From Candidatus Sifarchaeum marinoarchaea (GTDB lineage: Archaea > Asgardarchaeota > Sifarchaeia > Borrarchaeales > Borrarchaeaceae), in assembly GCA_016294985.1 (NCBI GenBank), contig JAECRW010000081.1:1-6873 (forward strand): DNA of 6,873 nt. Direction: 5' to 3'. A program made the position numbers and the translations under genes. Below, piece by piece: positions 1 to 4,694 of the stretch. The stretch's first letter is position 1. Every line of letters begins with the position of its first letter. The notes beneath the pieces were generated by a model. The model made no database searches. It was not told the DNA's origin and was given only the letters and a program-made list of their open reading frames with translations.

Positions 1-795
1 GAGATTGATTTCAGATTTGGGGAAGCCTTGGAAGTTGCAGATAAAGCAATTACATATAAAGCGGTAATGAAAGCAATAGCGTTACAACATAAGACGATAG
101 CTACCTTCATACCAAAGCCGTTCTATGGAGAAAATGGTTCAGGAATGCACGTACATCAAAGTCTGTTCTCTTTGGAAACAGGAGAGAATGCATTTTATGC
201 TAATAATGCAAAAAATTTTCTTAGCGACGTAGGGCGATGGTACATTGGCGGCCTGCTGAAGCACGCTAAGGCTTTAACAGCGATAGTTGCTCCGACTATC
301 AATTCATATAAACGGCTTGTCCCGGGTTACGAAGCACCCGTCTACCTAACGTGGGGATTTGGCAACAGGTCATGTCTCATTAGAGTACCACTATATCATC
401 CAAAAATTGAAAATGCTATGAGAGCGGAATTTCGCTCTCCTGATGGTTCGTGCAACCCATATTTAGCGCTTGCCTGCATGCTAACAGCAGGATTAGACGG
501 AATTAAGAATCAAATCGATCCGGGTGAAAACATTCAGGAAAATGTCTACAAATTCAGTGAAAAAGACTTGGAAGATCGAGGAATTGATACCCTCCCATAC
601 TCTTTAGAAGAAGCATTGAATGAGCTAGAAAGAGATAGCATTATAAAGGATGCACTTGGCGAATATACGTTCAAAAAGTTCATCAAATTAAAGAAAAAAG
701 AATGCGCAGAATATGCCGATTTTGTGAAGGACGACCCCGACCACGCAACAAAAATTACTCAGTGGGAACTAGATAGATATCTTATTCGCGTATAA
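1..795 (+). CDS. glnA: Type I glutamine synthetase, C-terminal 264 residues (5' end outside window)
   Basis: Glutamine synthetase makes glutamine from glutamate, ammonia and ATP in the cytoplasm and is the main entry point for ammonia. The frame is open from base 1 (EIDFRFGEAL), so the gene starts upstream and the TTG at 28 is not a real start. Family landmarks in order are the ATP/metal-site segment PKPFYGENGSGMHVHQSLF, the NSYKRLVPGYEAP block, the substrate-binding NRS-IRVP segment and the AEFRSPDGSCNPYLALACML block. The C-terminal half is full length for a dodecameric GSI. A tyrosine (NVYKFS) lies where enterobacterial GSI carries the adenylylation tyrosine. GSI-alpha enzymes that are not adenylylated also have Tyr there, so this does not show regulation. 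The GFGNRSC segment differs a little from the usual version. No promoter or partner such as GlnK is visible. The identification is secure. Confidence 0.97.
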   Translation, partial: EIDFRFGEALEVADKAITYKAVMKAIALQHKTIATFIPKPFYGENGSGMHVHQSLFSLETGENAFYANNAKNFLSDVGRWYIGGLLKHAKALTAIVAPTINSYKRLVPGYEAPVYLTWGFGNRSCLIRVPLYHPKIENAMRAEFRSPDGSCNPYLALACMLTAGLDGIKNQIDPGENIQENVYKFSEKDLEDRGIDTLPYSLEEALNELERDSIIKDALGEYTFKKFIKLKKKECAEYADFVKDDPDHATKITQWELDRYLIRV

Positions 796-797
796 TT

Positions 798-1055
798 TAT
801 AGCTGTCTAGCATGCATTAGTGGAGCTATGTAAATCGATGATAACGGGACAGTTCAGCTTGAAAAAGAGACGTGTGTAGGATGCTCCTCGTGCATAATGG
901 TCTGTCCCTATGGTGCTATTGCTCGAGACGAACACGACAATCAAATTGTTTCAAAATGCGATCTTTGCCAAGATTGTGACGTTCCCGCGTGTGTTGCGCA
1001 TTGTCCGAATGAAGCATTGGTTTTATCAAAGAGACAGTTAAGTAAGCTTGATTAA
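798..1055 (+). pseudogene. Decayed CooF-like 4Fe-4S ferredoxin-type protein
   Basis: Reading the frame that ends at TAA 1053-1055 gives a clear double-cluster ferredoxin: CVGCSSCIMVCPYGAI (cysteines from codon 873), then KCDLCQDCDVPACVAHCPNEAL. This is the C-terminal two-thirds of the CooF/HycB/DMSO-reductase-subunit-B type electron carrier, which passes electrons between redox enzymes such as CO dehydrogenase or hydrogenase. Upstream in the same frame, codons 804-830 read CLACISGAM, matching the end of the preceding cluster, and are followed by TAA at 831-833 and then IDDNGTV. The stop therefore sits inside the conserved GAM-x-ID linker. No ATG, GTG or TTG lies between that stop and the first CxxC; the first in-frame ATG (897) falls after the first three cysteines. 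The N-terminal cluster is missing and the frame runs into glnA. It reads as a truncated, inactivated remnant; a sequencing error at 831-833 would cure the stop but not the missing N-terminus. Confidence 0.8.
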
Positions 1056-1075
1056 AACACTGTTTTTGTTTTCTA

Positions 1076-1102
1076 TCAACTTCAGTTGAAGTTTAATTTT
1101 TT
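1076..1102 (+). terminator. Hairpin plus T-run after the ferredoxin remnant
   Basis: TCAAC (1076-1080) and GTTGA (1085-1089) form a 5-bp stem with a TTCA loop, followed by AGTTTAATTTTTTC with a run of six T. A second T-rich stretch (GTTTTTGTTTT, from 1062) lies just upstream. Archaeal termination depends mainly on T-runs, so this is a plausible stop point for plus-strand transcripts from glnA and the remnant. The stem is short, hence modest confidence. Confidence 0.45.
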
Positions 1103-1341
1103 CTATCTGTTTGTAATCCAATCTCTAGCGCAGATAGAAATCTTCTCAAATATATCTTCCAAATCTCTCTTCCTGGCTTGGCAAGAGAATACTCAACCCT
1201 AACTGGTATTTCGTCATTAAAAACCTCTCGAAACAAAATTCCATTGTTTCTAATTCTCTTACCGTATTTCAGATAGATTTCAGTTAGTTGCAAATGCAAA
1301 TATATTAATAGAAATAAAAATATCGTTGCAGTTGAAGGCAA
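1093..1341 (-). pseudogene. Remnant of an HxlR-type winged-helix regulator
   Basis: The minus-strand segment between about 1255 and 1150 reads NGILFREVFNDEIPVRVEYS, followed by LAKPGREIW. This is the wing and C-terminal helix of HxlR/MarR-like regulators (usual form: LEENGI-REVF-x-x-VPPRVEYSLTEKGR). The conserved RELE that should precede NGI is present, but in a different frame (codons reading VRELET), so a one-base deletion near 1245-1250 is inferred. Further upstream, the recognition helix and the N-terminal GGKW region of a normal 100-120 residue HxlR protein cannot be found before the neighbouring gene at 1380. The part between about 1260 and 1341 (hydrophobic, IFLFLLIYLHLQL) is probably not real protein. 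The piece most likely is a dead regulator that once controlled a neighbour. A short intact 82-residue protein is possible but unlikely. Confidence 0.55.
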
Positions 1342-1379
1342 ACACAGAATAATTTATTTCAACGGTTTTCCTTGTCCGC

Positions 1380-2000
1380 TTAACGACGTAAACGCGGCAG
1401 TAATCTCCCCGTTCTCTTCATATAAGTACGGTATTCTTCGCCAAATTGGTCAAGCATCATTTGCTCTTCCTTAGGAATCCGCGCAAGGGCAAGGATGATT
1501 GCAATGAGAAAGCCAATGAGAATGAGTAGATCAGCAGAAACCAATATTAAGGCAAGGAAAATGAGAGAAGAAATAGTATACATGGGGTGTCGAACCCGAC
1601 TATAGGGACCACTGGTCACAAGCGTATGATCTTCTCTAAGTTCTAAAGAAGGCGTCCAATGTTTGCCGAGAGTATGTTGAACCCAGACGAGAAAAGGTAT
1701 GGTTGCGATTCCAAATCCGAAACCAATCCAGCGTAACAACGAAGGAAAGGGAATTTGAGACCAAAGCAGCCAAGGAGGAGAGAATAAGTAAAGAACTATG
1801 GCGATTACTATAAAAACGCCATCAGCCATGAATATAATAGTGCGGGTCTTCCCTTCAATCTTTGTTCTTTCTTCCCACCGTTCCCTTGCTGAGCGTTTCT
1901 TATCTGTGATTTGACCTTTACGGGCATAATATGCTCTGATGAAGGTAAATACGAGGATGAGAACGATGAATAAGATGCGGAATATAAAATCGTCATTCAT
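1380..2000 (-). CDS. Membrane methyltransferase of the isoprenylcysteine carboxyl methyltransferase / phospholipid methyltransferase family
   Basis: A 206-residue integral membrane protein with hydrophobic segments at about residues 5-22, 54-74, 88-108 and 143-173. The signature of the ICMT/PEMT group is present: HWTPSLELREDHTLVTSGPY leading to RHPMY (R137, H138, P139) and, after a long hydrophobic hairpin, RIPKEEQ (E178, E179) and FGEEYRTYMKRTGRLLPRL. In the family these bind S-adenosylmethionine at the membrane face. Prokaryotic members act on varied and mostly unknown acceptors such as lipids or small isoprenoids, so the substrate cannot be named; archaea and bacteria generally lack prenylated CaaX proteins. 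The start ATG (complement of 1998-2000) has a GGTGA ribosome binding site six bases upstream, which supports this start. It is divergent from the MFS gene and may share its control region. Confidence 0.85.
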   Translation of the reverse strand: MNDDFIFRILFIVLILVFTFIRAYYARKGQITDKKRSARERWEERTKIEGKTRTIIFMADGVFIVIAIVLYLFSPPWLLWSQIPFPSLLRWIGFGFGIATIPFLVWVQHTLGKHWTPSLELREDHTLVTSGPYSRVRHPMYTISSLIFLALILVSADLLILIGFLIAIILALARIPKEEQMMLDQFGEEYRTYMKRTGRLLPRLRR

Positions 2001-2040
2001 GGCTCTTCACCAAAGTGAGTTGAGACGTCTGAGAAAAATT

Positions 2041-2050
2041 AATTTAAAAT
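2041..2050 (-). promoter_or_regulatory. Candidate TATA box for the methyltransferase gene
   Basis: On the minus strand the stretch ATTTTAAATT lies about 46 bases before the start codon at 2000. A TATA box there would put the transcript start near 2018-2022, leaving a leader of about 20 bases that just contains the GGTGA ribosome binding site. This is AT-rich DNA, so chance matches are common. Confidence 0.35.
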
Positions 2051-2068
2051 TGATTCAAGATCTTAATA

Positions 2069-2086
2069 AATGAACGCCTGTTCATT
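2069..2086. promoter_or_regulatory. Operator-like inverted repeat between divergent genes
   Basis: AATGAAC (2069-2075) and GTTCATT (2080-2086) are perfect 7-bp inverted arms around GCCT. Size and symmetry fit the site of a dimeric helix-turn-helix repressor such as those that control drug exporters. It lies just upstream of the candidate methyltransferase TATA box and about 65 bp upstream of the candidate MFS TATA box. A second symmetric stretch, TGAAAAA (2090-2096) and TTTTTCA (2101-2107) around CGAT, follows directly. No regulator gene is intact in this window; the HxlR-like remnant at 1093-1341 is the only trace. Confidence 0.5.
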
Positions 2087-2150
2087 CGATGAAAAACGAT
2101 TTTTTCAAAATAGAATTGACACTCCATTTAGAATTATGATTTTTCGGCGT

Positions 2151-2159
2151 TTTATAAAT
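2151..2159 (+). promoter_or_regulatory. Candidate TATA box for the MFS gene
   Basis: TTTATAAAT preceded by a GC-containing step (CGGCG). A start about 25 bases downstream would fall near 2178-2182, immediately before CGGAGAG, which gives a short leader ahead of the ATG at 2193. The spacing is right for an archaeal TATA/BRE promoter and supports translation beginning near 2193 rather than 2257. Confidence 0.5.
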
Positions 2160-2181
2160 GAAAATAAACTTGCTTACACAC

Positions 2182-2256
2182 GGAGAGCATAAATGATAAG
2201 TTTGTGCTCTTGCACAAAACTTAAAATTAAATCAAGAACATCAAAAGCGAAACGAT
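2182..2256 (+). other. MFS leader: ribosome binding site, out-of-frame ATG and hairpin
   Basis: GGAG (2182-2185) sits seven bases before ATG 2193, a much better start signal than anything before GTG 2257. That ATG opens a frame one base away from the MFS frame. Inside it TTTGTGC (2201-2207) and GCACAAA (2212-2218) form a perfect 7-bp stem with a TCTT loop, extendable with one bulged A in the following A-run. Removing one A from the run at 2216-2219 would join ATG 2193 to the MFS frame and give MISLCSCTNLKLNQEHQK followed by RNDVITLN. Either this is a short leader peptide with a regulatory hairpin, or the MFS gene truly starts at 2193 and one base is extra. Confidence 0.45.
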
Positions 2257-3486
2257 GTGATTACGTTGAACACTGCAACAGAAGGCTTTTCGAAATCAGT
2301 CATGCCAATATCTACTATAAACTGGCTTTTTTCTTTCGCTTTAATTATTCCACTCGTTATAATGCCTCTTTATGCGAGATTCTTAGGAGCGACATTATTT
2401 CAGGCTAGTTTACTCTTAGCCACATACTACGGAGTGCAAACCGTGAGTTTGGTGATTATGGGATCGTTATCAGACATTATGAGATCACGAAAACCTTTTG
2501 TCATCTTTTCTCTGTTTGGAATGGCTGCTGTCCTTTTCTTGATTTCATTCATTATCATCCCAGCACTCTTAATTCTTCTCATGGGAATTTTAGGCCTTAT
2601 TTCTGCAGCATTTAGACCCTGCATAATGGGACTGGTCTCTGAACTCTCCACGAAGGCTGAAAAAGGCAAAAGTTTAGGTATTTTAAATAGTTCAACGTCG
2701 ATAGGTTGGGCAAGTGGTTCCTTTCTGGGCGGTTTAATTGCAGATTTCTTTAATTTTGCCGTGACTTTCTATTCTGGATGCATTCTTGCAGTTCTTGCAG
2801 CAATTTTAACAATTATTTCTTTGAAAGATGTTAAAACTGGCGCTAAAAAAGACAGAAACTTCAAAAAAGTTATCGTGGCATTGAAGAATCGATTTTTGCC
2901 CAATAGCGGTGAAAATGCGTATCTAAAAGAATATGGCTTGCGTTGGCTTTATGCCACTATATTTTTGCGATATGCTGCTTATGGAGGCGCATTTGCCTTC
3001 TTATCAATTTTCTTTGCGTCATTATTTTCAAAATCCTGGGCAGGCATCCTTATTGGGATTTATCTCGGGCTTTCAGGGCTTTTAATGGCACCCCTTGGAA
3101 AGTTGTCTGACAAGATTGGAAGAAGGCCCATTCTTGTAATCGGATTAGTGGGAACAAGTATCACTTTGGTAATCTATGCATTTGCATACGATCTTTATCT
3201 ATTCATTGCAACGCAAATTTTTCTTTCACTATTTTTTTCGTGCGTTTATACAGGAGGAAGCGCCTTTGTATCGGATGTTGCTCCAGAGTTCAAACATAAT
3301 GAAGCTATGGGCTTTCTAAATTCCAGTCTGACCCTTGGTGCAGTAACAGGGGCAGTCTTAGGAGGAATTATAGCCGAATTATTTGGCTTGCGTATTATGT
3401 TTTTGTATTTAGCAGTTTTTCCGGTCATAGGGGCAATAGTCGTTTTATTAAAGGTACATGAAACCATTTCCCGTCAAATTCTTTAA
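2257..3486 (+). CDS. MFS-type transporter, probable drug or metabolite exporter
   Basis: A 409-residue protein of about twelve hydrophobic helices with a hydrophilic centre (residues about 190-225, KDVKTGAKKDRNF onward), as expected for a 6+6 major facilitator. Motif A, the gating loop between helices 2 and 3, is GSLSDIMRSRKP (69-80), and its C-half copy is GKLSDKIGRRP (281-291). The halves also share a second internal repeat, GILNSSTSIGWASG (from 141) and GFLNSSLTLGAVTG (from 352), each running on to a GG-IA-x-x-F ending; glycine-rich helix 5 segments of this kind are typical of proton-driven exporters. The substrate cannot be told. The start is uncertain: GTG 2257 has no good ribosome binding site, ATG 2302 would fall just before helix 1, and ATG 2193 with GGAG would need a one-base shift. 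The divergent neighbour and shared operator suggest regulated expression. Confidence 0.88.
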   Translation: MITLNTATEGFSKSVMPISTINWLFSFALIIPLVIMPLYARFLGATLFQASLLLATYYGVQTVSLVIMGSLSDIMRSRKPFVIFSLFGMAAVLFLISFIIIPALLILLMGILGLISAAFRPCIMGLVSELSTKAEKGKSLGILNSSTSIGWASGSFLGGLIADFFNFAVTFYSGCILAVLAAILTIISLKDVKTGAKKDRNFKKVIVALKNRFLPNSGENAYLKEYGLRWLYATIFLRYAAYGGAFAFLSIFFASLFSKSWAGILIGIYLGLSGLLMAPLGKLSDKIGRRPILVIGLVGTSITLVIYAFAYDLYLFIATQIFLSLFFSCVYTGGSAFVSDVAPEFKHNEAMGFLNSSLTLGAVTGAVLGGIIAELFGLRIMFLYLAVFPVIGAIVVLLKVHETISRQIL

Positions 3487-3525
3487 GAAATAATATACAT
3501 AAAAATCGCAGAATGAGGGATTATT

Positions 3526-4101
3526 ATGAAAAAATCTCTAGGTTCGAAAACAATTGTTTACCCAACTCCAGTTTTTATTGTTGGAACTTATGATAAGGCC
3601 GGAAACCCGAACGTGATGGCTGTAGCGTGGGGAGGCATTTGCTGTTCAAAACCTGTTTGTGTCTCTATTGCTTTACGGAAAGCCACCTACACCTATGGTA
3701 ATGTTATAGAACAGAAAGCTTTCACCGTAAATATCGCTTCTCAAAACTATGTGAAGCAAGTTGACTATTTTGGTATAGCTTCAGGAAGGAACACAAATAA
3801 ATTTGAAGACACTGGACTTACTCCTGTCAAGGGTGATCTTGTGAATGCTCCTTACATTGAAGAATTTCCTCTTATTCTTGAGTGCAAACTAGTGCATTCA
3901 CATGAGTTAGGACTTCATACGCTGTTTGTGGGCGAAGTTTTGGACGTAAAAGTAGAGGAAGAATGTCTTAGAGAAGACGGGAATCCCGACGTCAAAAAGA
4001 TCAACCCAATCGCTTATGCTCCAGGAATTCGTGAATATTATTCTATAGGGGAATTTCTAGGAAAGGCGTTTTCCATCGGTAAAGAGATCAAAAAACCTTA
4101 A
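3526..4101 (+). CDS. Flavin reductase-like FMN-binding split-barrel protein
   Basis: A 191-residue soluble protein of the flavin reductase-like family (COG1853, DIM6/NTAB/RutF type). Members bind FMN in a dimeric split beta-barrel and reduce flavin or ferric iron, or act as NAD(P)H:flavin oxidoreductases. Visible family features are the opening PTPVFIVGTYDKAGNPNVM with a following AVAWGGICCSKPVCVSIALR (residues about 14-52), the AFTVNIAS strand (about 65-72), and the DYFGIASGRNTNKFEDTGL segment (about 80-98), with the late LFVGEVLDVKVEEE strand. A cysteine pair (ICC, residues 38-40) lies near the expected flavin pocket. The start is supported by GAGGGA (3515-3520) five bases before ATG. It lies 39 bp after the MFS gene in the same direction, so co-transcription is possible, although a TATA-like TAATATAC at 3491-3498 could give it its own start. 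The physiological electron acceptor is unknown. Confidence 0.9.
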   Translation: MKKSLGSKTIVYPTPVFIVGTYDKAGNPNVMAVAWGGICCSKPVCVSIALRKATYTYGNVIEQKAFTVNIASQNYVKQVDYFGIASGRNTNKFEDTGLTPVKGDLVNAPYIEEFPLILECKLVHSHELGLHTLFVGEVLDVKVEEECLREDGNPDVKKINPIAYAPGIREYYSIGEFLGKAFSIGKEIKKP

Positions 4102-4160
4102 GTTTCCGATATTCACCTGAAAACGTTTCCTTCAATATTTCAAGAGAAATCTGTCTTAAA

Positions 4161-4177
4161 GAATCATCAACTGATTC
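4161..4177. terminator. Small inverted repeat downstream of the flavin reductase gene
   Basis: GAATCA (4161-4166) and TGATTC (4172-4177) form a perfect 6-bp stem around TCAAC, followed by ATTTTAACTTTAT. It lies 60 bases past the stop codon and just before the abrupt rise in GC near 4190. It may end the upstream transcript or may mark DNA flanking the inserted element. The T-run is weak. Confidence 0.3.
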
Positions 4178-4195
4178 ATTTTAACTTTATCGGCG

Positions 4196-4251
4196 GGAAG
4201 TCCTCTTCCGACAGGGAGGGGATGAAAGCCGATGGCTTTTTATAGTTTTTT
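4196..4251 (+). other. Terminator-like or transposon-end hairpins at the left edge of the GC-rich segment
   Basis: Two hairpins follow each other. GGAAG (4196-4200) pairs with CTTCC (4205-4209), then comes AGGGAGGGGATG. Next AAAGCC (4225-4230) pairs with GGCTTT (4234-4239) around GAT, followed by five T and, after ATAG, six more T. The second is an excellent intrinsic-terminator shape for transcripts arriving from the flavin reductase. Subterminal imperfect palindromes with small loops are also what Y1 (TnpA) transposases recognise at the left end of IS200/IS605 elements, and this sits where the left end should be. The sequence alone does not decide between the two. Confidence 0.4.
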
Positions 4252-4259
4252 GGAACCCC

Positions 4260-4626
4260 TGCACATGGTACAGCGAGTGTACCCGTAATGCCCGACTGGG
4301 TGGAGGCATATCCTCCTGTAAGCGACCAGTCAGCAAGTGACAGGGCTAAACGTGAGGAAGCCCGTGCATGAGGTCTTATCCAGCGTGGCAAGATATTCCC
4401 CTTATGGTGTGCAGTTTGCTAACCTGTCGGGCAGGCAGGTAAAAGATCAATAGCATTCTGCAGGCAGATAAAGAAGGGGCAGGATAAGGGTGAGCAGCGT
4501 GTGCAACCTGGTAAGTTTCCGTAAGCCCATACGTGTAGAAAGTGGCGAAGCGTCGCCTCCCGTGAGGGAGCGAGAACTACAGTGGAAAGCTGGAAGCCCC
4601 ATCCGAAAGGGTGGGGAGGATGTCAC
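4260..4626 (+). ncRNA. Large structured RNA upstream of tnpB (candidate guide-RNA or intron-like element)
   Basis: The strand is GC-rich (about 56% against about 30% just before it) and has nested complementarity well beyond what coding or random DNA usually shows. Pairings found by eye: closing helix UGCACAU 4260-4266 with GUGUGCA 4499-4505; hairpin 4267-4272/4278-4283; arm 4294-4299/4326-4331 carrying hairpin 4302-4306/4312-4316; GGGC 4343-4346 with GCCC 4360-4363; long-range arm 4375-4384/4479-4488 (9 bp, one A-A mismatch), continued by 4399-4403/4474-4478 and by 4410-4421/4451-4462 (10 bp with a UU/UU loop) to a capped hairpin near 4423-4435. A 3' domain has UGUAG 4534-4538 with CUACA 4577-4581 enclosing GGCGA/UCGCC and a GUGA-capped hairpin (4558-4569), then a terminal GAAA-capped 8-bp hairpin. 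No convincing protein frame crosses it. It could be a TnpB guide RNA, an IStron-like ribozyme, or an unknown class; strand is inferred from tnpB and the GNRA loops. Confidence 0.6.
4597..4626 (+). other. 3' terminal GAAA hairpin with AGGATGTCAC tail
   Basis: CCCCATCC (4597-4604) and GGGTGGGG (4609-4616) make an 8-bp stem (one G-U) capped by the GNRA loop GAAA, followed by AGGATGTCAC. From memory, a purine-rich GGAAGCC lead, a hairpin of variable sequence and a GGAGGATGTCAC or GGGTAGTTCAC-like tail end many IS605-type elements just where the TnpB guide begins. If that holds here, position 4627 would be the first base of the guide and of flanking DNA. This is recognition by resemblance, not by alignment. 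Confidence 0.45.
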
Positions 4627-4635
4627 TTGTACAAG
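4626..4635. repeat. Perfect 10-bp palindrome at the RNA's 3' edge
   Basis: CTTGTACAAG reads the same on both strands and starts on the last base of the AGGATGTCAC tail. It may be a protein-binding site, part of the integration target, or chance. Confidence 0.4.
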
Positions 4636-4660
4636 AGGAAAAGAATATAGTGCAATTTAC

Positions 4661-4670
4661 GCTATAAAAT
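4661..4670 (+). promoter_or_regulatory. TATA box for a leaderless tnpB transcript
   Basis: GCTATAAAAT is a close match to an archaeal TATA box, and its centre lies about 29 bases before the A of the tnpB ATG at 4695. With no ribosome binding site before that ATG, the simplest reading is a leaderless mRNA starting at or next to 4695, transcribed separately from the structured RNA upstream. Confidence 0.55.
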
Positions 4671-4694
4671 AGTGGCGTTTATTAAAAAATCTTA

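Noticed and set aside
1808..1996. Minus-strand 62-residue frame inside the methyltransferase gene
   Set aside because: It is a shadow of the real gene in another frame with no protein-like features.
4176..4391. Open minus-strand frame of 71 residues across the left part of the structured RNA
   Set aside because: It overlaps the helices of the RNA, has no recognisable domain or start signal, and is explained by high GC and few stops on that strand.
4390..4403. AAGATAT followed by TTCCCC, resembling the J8/7-P7 segment of group I introns
   Set aside because: No convincing P7 partner with the G-binding pair or a P3 pseudoknot was found; the CCCUU part pairs better with AAGGG at 4474-4478. An IStron-type group I ribozyme is left open but not claimed.
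4499..4626. Possible group II intron (GTGTG-like sequence, GNRA hairpins)
   Set aside because: No domain V with the AGC triad and two-base bulge is present here or after tnpB, and there is no reverse transcriptase.
4260..4626. RNase P RNA, SRP RNA or rRNA fragment
   Set aside because: GAGGAAGCCC recalls a conserved RNase P segment, but the partner ACAGAA-type region is absent and no rRNA or SRP signature was found.
4490..4672. Open plus-strand frame of 60 residues (MSSVCNLV to YAIK)
   Set aside because: It runs through the 3' RNA domain and its hairpins and lacks a ribosome binding site; sequences like it are known spurious translations of transposon-end RNA.
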